Below, piece after piece: positions 20,815 to 33,255 of a stretch of DNA of 64,000 nucleotides. The stretch covers positions 28,886,417 to 28,950,416 of the forward strand of contig JAJEKV010000001.1 in the NCBI GenBank assembly GCA_021234155.1, in the 5' to 3' direction. The position numbers and the translations under genes are program-made. A model generated the notes under the pieces. The model was not told the origin of the DNA and made no database searches. It saw only the letters and a program-made list of their open reading frames with translations. Source of the DNA: Isoetes taiwanensis. Its lineage: Eukaryota > Streptophyta > Lycopodiopsida > Isoetales > Isoetaceae. The stretch's first letter is position 1. Each line of letters starts with the position of its first letter.

Positions 20815-23800
20815 GAGCGTAAGAGATTCTGTATTCTGCGGGTGCCTTCTCTGTGAAATTAGTTAGAACCCTAAAAAAGACGAAAGTTTTCCCACTATTT
20901 ATGCACTGATCATTTTTAGGGTTATTGCCCGTCTTTCCCGCCCCTTTTCCTTGTTACGTCTCCTCCATTACTGTCCTTATCCTGTCGTGTCTGATAGCCG
21001 CCACTCTTTATTTCGTATCCGGTGTAATTAAGGAAACGCATTCACTGCCGATATCTTCTGTCAAAACGTAGTCTGCCCCCTTCCCTAGGTCTGCAGGTAG
21101 AATCATTAACGGCTATTTTCGTATGCGTAGCCCCCCTTCACCATCATTATTCAAGTATGTATCCTTTATTTATTGTGACAGTAGAGCCTCTCAACTAATT
21201 CCTTTTACGCTCGCTTATCTGGCTCCCCTGCTGACTCCGTGGCTATGTGACAGTCTCGTCATGTGTCTCTGCGTGGAGACTGTTACTTTGCTGGTATTGG
21301 TATTGATTTCCGCATCATTTGAATCCTTCCCGCCTCTGCTTTTAACTAAGTTATTTTTGATACTAATCTTGCATTTCTGTGTTCGTCACAGTTCTCTTCC
21401 GGGGCTTCCGTCTTGACCAAACTCTATTCTAGCCTTGTCTACGATTAATTTTATTTTCTGTTAAAGAGGGTCATACCTTTTCGTCTTCGCTTACCACACT
21501 ATTTTCCCTGTTAATATCTCGCCTTGATTTTCGATCAATTAGATACATCCGCATAGCCGCAAGATTGTAAAATTACATCTTAATTTCCGTAATCTAACAT
21601 ACTTTGTGAACCACATACAACAATATATACTTTGTTGCCCTATGTTTCTATGTTAATGCACCAGTGATCTAAGACTGTAATAAAGATTTTGATATAAAAT
21701 ACAAATGACATCTCACGATTCACTTATTCTGATCCCACTATTTGATTTGCTGTAACCCGTGTTTAATCTACATGTTTATTCTTTAGTATCTCTAATAAGA
21801 TAGCACCGTACCTGGTAATACTAGCCGTAGCTGCACCCGCATAGCCACACCCGAATATTAGCTTTTGTTTTTAAATTTTAGCTTTGGTATTAATTAGTCT
21901 TTTTAACTCACACCAGTGATGCAAGAGTAGAAGATTAGTGCAGGTCTCGATCTAGTCAAAGTTCAAATCAAGTACTAACATTGTTAAAGCCATAAATTCC
22001 ATGCAGGAGCATCTGGATTTACAGTCATTCATCTCATTATTACTCATTCACTTCTCCTCATTCTTCATCATATCCATAGTTGCTGCCATTCCTTCCACAA
22101 CAGCAACGCATTTGTGCTGACAGATTTTTTGTCACATGCAGGTGCATCCTGAGACATACACTCCATACTCTTCTGCTCAAGAGATGCCCTTGTTCCACAT
22201 AAAACACTTCAAATCTCCACCAAATCCATCAAACTGCTGTCATATGACCATCCAGCAACTCACATTCTTTACTAATGATCCCATTTGTCATGCAGGTTCA
22301 TTTGTCAATCTCCTCCATGTTCATAATCACATCATATTGAAATCTACCATCACTACTTGTTCTCAATCCATTGCAGGTCCATTCAATTGCCAAACACACC
22401 TTCATATTGGCAATTAGCTGGAGTTCTATCCTGATTATCAAGCAACAAAAAAGGGGTTGGGAGACCAGCCTGCTCTTTTAGTTTGGCATAATGCTGCCAT
22501 GCAATGGCAGCATGGAAGAGCAAGACACATTTTCATATTCGCATGCTCACACTTTGATTTGAACTTAGATACACAAGGAGAGTGCATCTTTGCACACTTT
22601 GAAGACTTGAAGAGCAAGGTGAGGACATTTGACTTATGTCACACAAGCAAATCATGAAGGAGAATCAAGCAAAATTTGAAGATTTGAAGACCCCGTGAAG
22701 AGTTCTTGGTATGTGATGCTACTATTTGAGTTCTTGGCATAATTACATCCTTTGATTCCCATCCTACACCCTACACACCCTTCACCATGAAGATATGCTC
22801 ATGAGATCCCAAGTTCAATGCCTACATTTCATCTCCCAAGTCAAAATTGGCCTTGAAGATTTTTTCTAGTCAAAACTTCCCCTACATGTCATTCACATTC
22901 CATACACTTGCCATGTCATCACCATCTCATTGAAGCACAAAATTTCGCTTGACTTGGTCATACATATGGTCAAAGGTCAACTTCCTCTCTCTATAAGTCA
23001 AAAAATGAGAGAGAATGCAAAAATTCCTAAGGGAAGCACTTGAAGTCAAAATTTGCCTAGAAAATGCAAATTATATGCATTGACGCTTAAATTGACCTAT
23101 GACAAGACTCAAAAGAGGCCAAGTCACCATACATGTCATCCACATTTCCATGTCATACCATGCACGTGTCACTCCATTGAAATACTATTTTTTGCAAAAG
23201 TTCTTCAAATTACATGGTTGAATCCATAAGGGAGACACATCACTTTGCCACATCATCACCAACACCTCCACATCATCATCCACATGTCACAGACATCATG
23301 TCCACCTCATCCCAAGTTTTGACTAGAAAAAATGTTCTTAGCCACGTTGTTTGACACCTCATCACCTTTGTTTGCCATGTCATCCTCATATTGCCAACTC
23401 ATCATGCCCACATGCCACATCACCTTCCATATATACCTTTTCAAGGCCAAAATTCAAAAGTACTCCTTTGCAAAAAAAGACTCCAGCATCTTCTAGAGCA
23501 TAAAAAAAGATCCTTTTTGCAAGAAAGAAAATAAAAAAAATCGTTTATTTTGGCCCTCAAACATAGCTTCTTGGGAATCATGCCTTAACCTATTTTACAA
23601 AAAAAAATTCCTATCTACCCCCAAGAACATCCTAGATTCCTTAGCCAATCACCCCCTGCCACGTGGAATATCCGGGCGTGTGGGGCGGTGGAGGTACTGA
23701 GGCCCACGTGGATATTACACGTTATATATTAATAATATTGAATTTATTCGTTGTTATATACCTTGAGCCTCTAGTTTGAATTCGGCCTGTGGGATATTTC

Positions 23801-25970
23801 GTCAAGATTTGCCAAGAACCCTAAATCCCGGAAATGCCAAGATCCGTCTAATTCGCCTGATGCAACCACCTAATCATCACCCTAAGCTGCCGAATTGTCT
23901 TGTATAACACCAAGATTGTATCACAGAAGCTAAAAGACAGAGAATTAAACCGAATTAGCCAAGAACGGGACGAAACAGGGGAATTTTAGAAGGGGCTTTT
24001 GTGCTCAGAGAAATTCCGAGGGCTTTGAGGTGAAAAAGAGATTGATTACCTTGAAGAAGGACCGGCTTTCATATTTGGAGCTTGATTCTGCCTTCCAGAC
24101 ATGATATTTTGCATGAATTGCTGACAAACTCATGCCATTTCTTTGACTGTATACCTATTTGATCCCGTGCCCAAGACTTAGAGCTTGGGATTGATATTGT
24201 TGCCTGTGTGAACCTAATTTAAATGAAAATCCGAGCCTTGTTATCAAATTTATGAGTGTTTTCTATCGATCTTGTGACAGAAGTCATTGATCTCTTTGCA
24301 TTATTTTGCCTTTGCATATTACTCTGAGGAAGAGAGAAGCAAGGGCATTGCATTTAGACACATTGAATACAAGCATATGATGGTCATAATACTTGCTTGA
24401 TTAATTGATATAGATTTAAACCCGCACTACAGGGCCATTGAGCTATAAGTCTAGCACCACATCTGCATATTGCTCAAATAGCACTTATTAATTCATTGGC
24501 AAAGTCATGGTAGGCATAGATATTGCATAAAAAAAGCAAAAAAGTGCACATAAACATCCAGCAACCTACTTCCTTCTGCTGTTCATATCTTGTAACAGGC
24601 AGTTACCTAAAAAATCAAAATTCCAAATTGAATCATATCTTTCTGCAAGTAGCTTTCAGGAACATTGTGTACAGCCATTTTAGAAAGTATTTGAAGCCTC
24701 GGATCTCAAAAAGAAGCCATCTGTATCGAGTCTAGAAAACTAGCTCTCTGCCAGGGATATTGACCAAAAATTAACCTGGTCAGGATAGCTTATTTGACAA
24801 GCTTGCTCTCATCAAAATCCTTCTGACTTTTTTGCCAACATCCTTCAAGGTCTTGTGCAGCTCTAGAATCAAGAATCATGAGCAAAACCCCATTAGTTTG
24901 CATTTGGCATGCATTTTGGCAAGGCAGATTTTTTTATCTTTAGGGAAAGCTGTTGTTAGCATCTGTTTGAGCATTCTTCTTGGGATTTTGCACTTAGAGT
25001 GGTTGCCTCAAGCAACCTGGAGGTTCTAAACCACTGAGGTTGGAGGTTTTGCCAAGAACACCTTCAACATAGTGGTTGCCTAAAGTGAAAATCATTTCTC
25101 ATGCTTCTACATATTGCGTATATTTTTTTTTGTGATAACATCAGGGCAAATTGGTCTACGCATATATAGGGCTCTAAAGGTATAATACTCTTAGAAACTA
25201 GCCAATAATGTTGCTCATCACATTTTGAGTGATTGAGAACTCTTTTTCAAAGTTGTCATTCTAAGATATTACTTAGAGTTTTATGATGATTATAGGTTCT
25301 TCATGTTCTCAAGAAACTGGGCCATCAGCCTGAGTTTTAGGACTATTTTCTTCCTCCTCAATACTACTACAATTATTGTTTTTGGCTACCCCCTTCCTTG
25401 CCCCGTTGCAAATAAATCCTAAGAAAATATGGATGGCCTGATAGCAATTAAAAATCATGATCATGCAAGCTTATTCTGACACGAGTTGAATTTTTACTTG
25501 ATGCTTCCAATTGACCACGCATTGAAAAACCATATGAATCCATGTTCTTGGATGATGCAACCACATAATTCAAGGAATAAAAGCCCTACCTTACGACAAA
25601 TCCAGTCATCCTTTCTCACTAGATAAGCCTTAACTATCTGGGCATTATTAGCAAGGTCAAGTGCAAGATTGTAGATTGAACCTATATCACTGCACTATAG
25701 TTTCTTTACCTAGTCAGATTGCATAATATGAATTTTCTGTCTGATCGTGAACTTGAAACTGTCATAACTCGCCTGTAGAAGTTCATTGACATAGAGGCAA
25801 TGGAAGAATCTTTGCTCATCAAATCTGCACCCGACAAATTTGAAATATTATATTTATATTGAAGCTGAGAATTAATTGCTTGTTCAATCAGGTAATAGCT
25901 AATACATGGCTTATTTGTTAAATATAATCTTTCACTTATGATTATATTTGGTGTTGGTCGTAAACAACTT
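20815..25970. other. Long non-coding region
   Basis: About 5 kb without a recognisable gene. 20,900-21,500 is pyrimidine-rich like the LINE 5' region. 21,990-22,380 repeats CATGCAGG/ATTGCAGG motifs. 22,700-23,480 is rich in CCACATCATC and GTCAAAA words, a composition common in LTR regions, but no paired LTR is visible. Two CACGTG G-box motifs (about 23,660 and 23,703), followed by a TATA-like tract at 23,730, could belong to a promoter, but no gene is evident downstream. Frames at 24,523-25,029 are short and unrecognised. Confidence 0.4.
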
Positions 25971-25978
25971 GTAGGGGC

Positions 25979-26672
25979 ATGCCAATGTTGGCTTCCATAG
26001 TGTACTCAATACAAAGACTGAAATTCTGTAATTTGCAGTTTGCTGAAAATACACATGGCTATGAGAGACTCTTGCAAACAGGCCAAGATCTGCCAAAAAT
26101 CTCCATCAAACCTCAAGGGAATAGCTTGACCATGCATCTAAATAGAGAAAAAAAGACTCTTCTTATCAAACAACAGAACATAAGAATCTGTGTCATAGCA
26201 CTGGGCGATAGCAACCATTTTCTTATGGTTGCAAATCAATCAAATGATTACCAAGACCTAGATAACAGTGTTGCCCATTCTTCTATTAAATAATCCCATT
26301 GCTTTAGAGTTGTAGAGACCTTAGTAGTAGGCTTGGAAATGATGGAATATATAGGAGTGGATGGATTTACATTGGTCGCCCAAATGGGATCTGTGGTAAT
26401 CTGAGACAAAAGGGATGAATTACCGGGCCAAAGAGGATGAAATGTGGAACCAATTTCCATAGTTCCTAGCTCGAGTTTGTATATCAGATCTACATACCAA
26501 AGCTTTGGAGGTCAAAACTATTGGGGATTTGCAAAACCTTCCGCAAAGATATGACTTAGTGTTAGTTGATGCAAGGGAGATGGTGGCAGATGAAGCATCC
26601 TCCTCACATCGCTCAAACGCATCAAGGTGTGCATGCAAGCATGGAACGAAAGCACAAGAGAGAGAAAATGAT
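25979..26672 (+). pseudogene. Decayed coding remnant, unknown family
   Basis: Protein-like segments in a row on the plus strand: 25,979-26,293 (contains GQDLPKISIKPQGNSL and IRICVIALGDSNHFLMVANQ), then VVETLVVGLEMMEYIGVDGF near 26,310, then about 26,462-26,672 (DLHTKALEVKTIGDLQNLPQ then RYDLVLVDARE). Stops separate them. Together they look like one degraded gene or element, but I recognise no domain and name no function. Confidence 0.35.
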
Positions 26673-26726
26673 TGAAAGATATGTAGAGCATATCACATGC
26701 CTCATGAAATTTTTAACAGCATGTGG

Positions 26727-27135
26727 AAACCCTTCCTATTTTCCTCCTTGTGTGGAAATCCTTCCTATTTTCCTTCACGCGTGGAAAATAGGAAGGGTTT
26801 CCACACCATTGGAAAATAGGAAGAATTTCCATTCAAAATTTGAATTCTAGGGCGACGTGCATACTTGATGGATGTGTTGCGTTAATGGAAGGCGTATTGA
26901 TATAAGGCGCCCATGTTGTTAAATGTGATCCATAAATACTCATGCGTGTGAATTTTCTAAATCTGAAATAATGTTATGGAAATTTTTATTTTCTACGGAA
27001 ACCCTTCCTAATTTCAAAGACTAGAAATTCGAAAGGTTCCACGGAAAATAGGAAGGGTTATGGAAACCCTTCCTTTTTTAAAAGTCGGAAATGGAAAGAT
27101 TTCCCTGGGAAATGGGAAGAGTTTCCTCAAAAGTC
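26727..27135. repeat. Cluster of inverted GGAAACCCTTCCTATTTTCC repeats
   Basis: GGAAACCCTTCCTATTTTCC and close variants occur in both orientations at about 26,729, 26,754, 26,785 (complement), 26,812 (complement), 26,998, 27,042 (complement), 27,062 and onward in weaker form. The first four form a large inverted repeat around 26,775. This could fold into long hairpins or mark nested small elements. Confidence 0.75.
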
Positions 27136-27259
27136 GGAAAGGTTGGGAAAATGGATTGGGTTTCTAAGGGAGGGCAACTCCAATTGGGCGATAGCCAGAA
27201 AAAACAGACAAGAAACAACCTAATCGCAACCTTATCGTCTAAGTGCAACCTTTTGTATT

Positions 27260-27425
27260 TTTTGGGTTGCCCCTAGGAGGGCAAACCCTCGCTTATGTGG
27301 GTATGTGGGCATATCCAAGTATATGCCGGCATATGCCTAGCATATGCTGGTGACTGCTCCAAACTGGCTGCTGCCTGTAAACTCTCGGTCATCCAGCCCC
27401 ATTCCTTCGCAGGCGTGGCTATGGC
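27260..27425 (+). repeat. Dispersed GGGTTGCCCC hairpin repeat, copy 1
   Basis: Begins with a run of T and the hairpin GGGTTGCCCCTAGGAGGGCA, followed by CATATGCC/GGCATATGC words and ending GCAGGCGTGGCTATGGC. A close copy lies in opposite orientation at 45,838-46,008; shorter relatives lie at 33,091-33,255 and 38,676-38,762. It sits just upstream of the PPR reading frame. Confidence 0.8.
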
Positions 27426-27610
27426 GCAGCTCGACCCTTCTTCTCTGCCAGGTGTTGTTGAAGGTGCCTATAGTGTTGTTCAAAGGCATTTGCTGTACGT
27501 ATGGTCGGGCACATATTGCGTCGTTGCGTCGCATTAGAAACCGGTAAAGATCCACATACTTATCTGTTTACTCTTGTCGATTATTCCTGATACTGATTGT
27601 CGTTAGGACA

Positions 27611-29343
27611 TTGGATCCATATAATCCGTGTAAGCAGGTAAAGCTTCATGGGCCCCTCGAGACTTTGGAGGCCATAGAGCAACAAGGTGTTCCTGTGTCC
27701 CGAGACAATGCATACCATCTCTTGCAGGAATACAACATAAAAGAAGATTTGCAGCTTCTAAGGCGAGTACACTTACTTACAATTCACGCTGGAATAGATT
27801 CAATTTCTGCTTTAGGCGATCATCTTATTAGAGCGTTGTGTTCTCATGAGAACTTGGTTGAAGCAAATCAAGCTTTCAACAAAGTAATAAACCCAACTCA
27901 TTATACGTGGGCTGCAGTAATTGTGGCAAATTCTAAACTTGGGCAAGTGAGTCTTGTTTTTGAGATGCACCATAGAAACCAGTTTTCAAACATTAAGCCT
28001 GACATGCATATATATCTAGGCGTCCTCAAGTCATGCACTTTAATGAGTGCCATTACAAAGGGAAGGATGTTGCACAGTCAGATGACCGAAAGTGAGCCTG
28101 ACCCCCTAGTATGGAGTGCCCTCATAAATATGTATGCAAAATGTGGAGCCCTAGAGGAGGCAGGCAATGTCTTTAATAAACTGCAAAATAGAGATGTGAT
28201 TTCATGGGGAATTATGGTTTCAGCATATGCCCAAAATGGGAAATGTTCATTGGCTCTTGAATGTTTTAATCACATGCAAGAGGAGGGAATGAGGCCAGAT
28301 CTGGTATGCTGGGGTGCCCTCATTGCAGGGTATGCTCAGCATGGAGATGGCCACCTTGCTCTGAAATATTTCAGAAAGATGCAACAAGAAGGCATAAAGC
28401 CAAATCAAGCCACATTTTCGAGCGCCATAAAAGCATGTGCTGTCATAGAAGCACTTGAACAGGGCAGGCTCATTCATTCTGCTGTGATGCAAAGTGAGCT
28501 CCAATCAGATATCTTGGTGGCAAGTTCTGTGATTGATATGTATGCAAAATGTGGGAGCCTGAAGGAGGCATCCAATTTGCTTGACCAACAGCCAAACAAA
28601 AATGTTGTATCATGGAATGGTATGGTCGCAGGATATAATCAACAAGGGAAAGGGCTTCTTGCCCTTGAGTGTGCCCAGATAATGGAACAGGAGGGATTAA
28701 AACCAGATGAAAGTATGTTTTCAAATCTCTTGGTGGCTTGTATTAGCATTAAAAGAATTGCCCAGGGCAGACTCTTGCATGAACGTGTCATGGAAAGTGG
28801 ATTTCATGTGGATGTTGTTGTTGGAAACACTCTGGTCAATTTGTATGCAAAGTGTGGGAGCCTTCATGAGGCTTGTGAAGTATTTAAAAAGATGCCAATT
28901 CGAGATCTAGTGACGTGGAATGCAATGATTACAACATATACCCAAAATGGGGAACCATTTTTATCTTTTAAATGCTTCCAAAAGATGCAAGAATTGGGGA
29001 TCAAGCCAAATGAGTTGTCATTTACTAGCATTCTTAGTGCCTGCAGCTGTGCGGGCTTTTGTATTTTAAATCTATGGAGGTTAATTATGGAATGACGCCA
29101 ACTGCTTGCCACTATAGTTGTGTAGTTGGCCTCTTGGCACGATCGAGTTACCTTCCCCAAGCAATAGGCCTATTAAAATCTACCATTGGAACCGACGTCA
29201 TGGGTTGGACATCTTTGCTTAGTGCATGTAGAATTCATGGTGATATTGAGTTGGGAAAGCACTGCTTTGATCAACTTATCTATTTAGATCCACACTGCAC
29301 TGCAGGGTATGATCTCATGGCAAATTCATATGCTCAAAGATAG
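27611..29343 (+). pseudogene. PLS-class pentatricopeptide repeat protein, frameshifted
   Basis: PPR proteins bind organelle RNA and guide editing, splicing or stability. The 27,611-29,095 frame (494 codons) holds roughly a dozen P, L and S repeats; examples are WSALINMYAKCGALEEAGNV, GIKPNQATFSSAIKACAVIE, and VVGNTLVNLYAKCGSLHEA. Near 29,058 a deletion and shift remove the usual linker, and coding resumes in another frame (29,059-29,343) with YGMTPTACHYSCVVGLLARS and an E-type motif (GWTSLLSACRIHGDIELGKH). It then stops at 29,341, so no DYW domain is present. The frame opens with TTG and has no nearby in-frame ATG, so the true start is lost or in another exon. A pseudogene is most likely. Confidence 0.85.
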
Positions 29344-30510
29344 AGTACAACATTCACAATATTGAAAACCTAAAAGCAGGTCTGTTTGCACGAACATGCC
29401 CCAATGGTTTTTAGACTGTGCAGGATGAGGATTTCCATCACTACACTTTAAACGTACCATGATTGTAAACACATCGGTTTCTGTGGCTTAAGAGGTTAGA
29501 TATGGGAAAATGACAGAGTGCAAGGCATATGTACCAAGAAAGCCAAGACATTCATGAAATATGATAAACAAAAATTAGTGACATCTGGTCGTTTATTTCT
29601 AAGTGAAGGATGATGCACTAAGGGCTAGATCAGCTGAAGGGATTGTGAATAAATTTTGACATTAAAATGTTCTATTAACGATGCTTCCGTACTCTGCTAA
29701 GGTCTTCAGCAAAATGGGTTCAACAGTTCATCTTCTGCCACTTCTATGCCATCTTTCAGCTTCCAACCTTGTCTCTGTGACATGCTTTAGAACACATGTG
29801 CAAGGAACTATCCACTAAAAGTTAACTCTACAAGGATCATTTCTTGAACCGATCCACGAAAGGTTTCCTTAGATGCCCAAGATATTTGGATATCCATCTC
29901 TCGTGTAACCGGACTGATTTGGGGCAGTTCCGCCAAATAGGAACTTTTAGGACCAAAAATGTCTTGCCTTATATCATCTTAGAAAGGACTTATTAAGGAA
30001 AATGTTATATGATAGGGCTACGTGATACATTATCAATCCATGTTACTAAAGATTTTTCATGATTGACGAGTGCATTGCATTGTGGGTGATTTTGGAGGAG
30101 TCCGTTGACATTCCTGTTGTAATATCAGGTGTACCTGAAAGATCTTTTGGTGAATGTGCTGGATTAGATGTCTTCCCTGAAAATGAAGAATTTAACTGCT
30201 TGGGTATGGGGGCCAGTGGCATTTGAGATGTGCACACCCACGGCAAAGAGCGATCCAGATGCTGAATCAAGCGACGACTTGCCAAACATATGTAGTGAGT
30301 ATCAAATGTTTACGATAATATTTATTTTTTTAAGTATTCTTAGTTCCAAATTGCAATGACATTTCTTTGTTTGTTTAGGCACACTAAGCAGTCCCAAAAG
30401 CTGTGGAAATGCAAAAATGCCTTTCGTGGAACATACAAGTGCATCTGTCATTCTTAGTAGTAAGGATGTCTTAGAAATTTTCTCATTTTTTTGGGCTTAA
30501 AGTTGTAGCT
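29344..30510. other. Non-coding spacer with possible small exons
   Basis: Mostly AT-rich. Two short stretches look exon-like and could belong upstream of the acidic frame at 30.5 kb: about 30,168-30,292 (ESSDDLPNIC end) and 30,380-30,498 after a TTTGTTTAG acceptor. Neither gives a recognisable domain. Confidence 0.3.
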
Positions 30511-30514
30511 CGGT

Positions 30515-32715
30515 TTGGAACATGCAAAAAACTTTGTCTATTGCACGGAATCAAAAGAAGCTAATGGAGAAATTCATCACGTGATAGATGACTGTAGGGA
30601 TCTTGTGGGCATGATAAATCATGAAGCAGGCCATGACGAAATCTCTGAGGAGGCAGATTTGGTGGAACTGGAAATGAAGGCAGAAGAACATGCATCTGAG
30701 GAAAATTGTTCTTTAGAGGAGGGTATTGAATGTAGTGAGGAGGTAATAGTTACCCGGAACGGGAACTTTTTGGGAACTTTGACCCAAAATTTGGAACGGT
30801 AACGGGAACGGATGGGAACGGGAACGACCAACATTCAAATTTCTCAATTTTGAAAATGGATTTGAATCTCCCTTTGCTTAAAGAACATCTTAGAACACTT
30901 AGAATTAAAAATGTTTCAAGGGGAGAGAGTTGCAAGCCTAAACATGTATAGCTACTCCGTAATAATAATATTAGAACTTTACACAACATTTTCCCATTTA
31001 GAACGTATTTTTTTAAGTTAATATATTGTCATTTATCAAAACATACAAGTTGAAATATTTATATAGCATAAAGAACATAAGTCACACAATATAATAAGCA
31101 TTTCATTTAATTTCCATTTCATATCTCTTTCTTAATCGATCAACCTGTTTTTATTTGCTGCATTCATCTTGCACAGAAGCTTCACTAAGACATTTGATCA
31201 GCCTGTTTTTATTTGCTGCATTCATCTTGCACAGAAGCTTCACTAAGACATAGGACCTTGGCTCGTGGATTGCAGGCAAATATGGCAGCCACGACTGCAT
31301 TAAAAGAAGGCTCTTTTGACTCAGGACCACAACAGCAGTAAGCTTTTTGAGTTTTATTATTAGTTTTAAGTTTTACTTAGTCTTAATATTCCATCTATTA
31401 TCTTGTTAATCATCGTTTCTTTTGCTTCTATATTGCTATGATTTATGGTCTGATTTATTGCTCTGATTTATGGTCTGATTTATGATTCTAATTCTTGCTT
31501 GCTAATTCTAATTCTAATCTTGGTTGCTAATTCTAATTCTAATATTGCTTGCTTTTGATTTAGGCTGCTAGAATAAGGCTATGTGCTTTAAAACATGTCT
31601 TGATTTTGCTTTGCAGGTTGATGAAGGCCACGAAAATAGAAGATTTGGAAGTATAAGAGAAAATGCAAACCTTACCTTCGGCAGGTAGAAGGCAGAAGAG
31701 TCGGCACTTGCAGAAGGTAGAAGGCAGCTTCTGTGCAAGATGAATGCAGCAAATAAAAACAGGCTGATCGATTAAGAAAGAGATATGAAATGCAAATGCA
31801 AACCTTACCTTCGATTGATGAGAGTCGGCAGGTAGAAGGCAGAAGAGTCGGCACTGGCAGAAGGTAGAAGGCCGCAAGGCAGAAGAGTCGGCACTGCAGA
31901 AGCCTTCGATTCGATTCCTTTGACGGCACAGCAGACTGGCGCAGAGGTTTCTTGGGCGCAGAGGTTTTCTCTTTGACGGGCAGCAGACTGGCAGAGGCGG
32001 GAAGAACAACCACAACGCAGAAAAAAAGAAATTTCGTTCTTGAATTTCTTCAGACCATTGAAAAAAAATTTCTTTACTGGGAACTTGGTTCCCAGATAAT
32101 GGGAACTAGTTCCGGAACTTAGTTCCCGGTAACAGGCCATATGGAAACATCCCCAAGAGTTCCCGGAACGTCCGACCCTCGGGAACTAGTTCCGGAACGG
32201 GAACGAAGTTCCGAACTTAGTTCCCGGTAACTATGGGTAAAGAGCATAGAAGTCCAGTCTGTTGAACAAGTAGACAATTGCATGGAAACAAAGGAAGAAC
32301 TTATTTTTCAAATGAGAAGGTTGGATGCGATGAATGCCCTGCTCTAAATATTGAATGCCAGTCTGTTGAACAAGTGGAAACGAAGGAAGAACATTTTTCT
32401 TCACATGAGAAGGTTGGGTGCAGTGATTTAGGCATTGTGGTAGTTGAAAGATCTTTGTTTATTTTCTATGACAGGAAGCACCAGCAACAATGGTTCGTGG
32501 CTTATCAGAAAACAAGAGCAGGGCCAATATCCAAGCTCAACACTAGAGTATATCACTTAATGTATTATACGGCAAGCACCAATATGTTTGCATGGAGGGG
32601 CATCATTGTTGTGCCGAGAGCAATTGCTAATTTGCAATTATTACTGGACTATTATTTTTTCTTCCCATTTCATCAAATGATGAAATATTTCTTTTGTAAA
32701 GTTCAAAAATTCTAA
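30515..32715 (+). pseudogene. Acidic coding region split by a DNA element, unknown function
   Basis: The first part (30,515-30,746) encodes a strongly acidic stretch (ADLVELEMKAEEHASEEN). It is interrupted by the element at 30,749-32,231. With the element and one TA removed, the frame runs on without a stop as EEVI-WVKSIEVQSVEQVD to about 32,346, which supports this being real coding sequence. A duplicated motif (SVEQV...ETKEE...EKVGC) follows, with the second copy shifted by one base, then a segment with YDRKHQQQWFVAYQKTRAG to 32,715. No known domain was recognised. Likely a broken gene or exons of one. Confidence 0.45.
30749..32231. mobile_element. 1.48-kb TA-flanked inverted-repeat element
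   Basis: Ends are GTTACC-CGGAACGGGAAC on the left and the complement of GTTACC-GGGAACTAAGTTCGG on the right. GGGAAC/GTTCCC words are repeated many times within 90 bp of the left end and within about 180 bp of the right end. TA flanks both sides (30,747-30,748; 32,232-32,233), as expected for a TA target duplication. An internal segment with TTTTTATTTGCTGCATTCAT occurs as a tandem pair (about 31,146-31,250) and again inverted (about 31,722-31,795), so the interior can also fold back. No transposase gene is evident; non-autonomous. Confidence 0.78.
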
Positions 32716-33090
32716 AAAGCGTTTCCTTCACCATACACCTACTCCCTTTTGTCCCTAAAATCAATAAAGGTAGTTGGAAATCTTGGAGGCAATTTTAGAA
32801 AACAAAATTAGCAATAAAAAATCGAATTCCTTGAATCTTGGAGAACCGGGCTACAGTGCGTGCATGTGTTGAGCCCCGATAAAGAAAACTAAAACACCAA
32901 CGAAATCATCATTCTTGCTTCTCGTCTTTCGATATGTTCAAGGTTTGAATGGAACCAATGGATTGTGTTTCTTTTTCCTATTTGCAACATTCAATTTGTG
33001 AGTTATTAGCGTATTTGAATGCCTTGCCTTATGAGTTATGAATTGGGCATGGAAATAGCATTCCACTGATATGTTTGAGTCCAGTTTTTT

Positions 33091-33255
33091 GGGTTGCCCC
33101 TAAGGGGAAAACCCTCATACATGTGGGTTTGTGGCATATTCCAAGTATATGTCAGTATATGCTCGAAAACATGACTTTGAAGTGTGATTTAAGCCATTTC
33201 ACTCTCGGGTCACGGAGGGCAACCCTCCGTGCGCAGCACCTTGTTTTTAAGTTTT
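33091..33255 (+). repeat. Dispersed GGGTTGCCCC hairpin repeat, copy 3
   Basis: Starts GGGTTGCCCCTAAGGGGAAA and the early part follows copy 1 (GTGGGTTTGTGG, CCAAGTATATG). It ends with a palindrome, CACGGAGGGCAACCCTCCGT, and GCGCAGCACCTTG before a T run; the complement of this end recurs in copy 4. Confidence 0.7.

Noticed and set aside
20930-20950. Interstitial telomere repeat
   Set aside because: Only single TTTAGGG-like words are present, no tandem array.
31560-32140. Minus-strand frames of 111-151 codons inside the TA-flanked element
   Set aside because: They arise from overlapping repeats of the element in three frames and show no domain.
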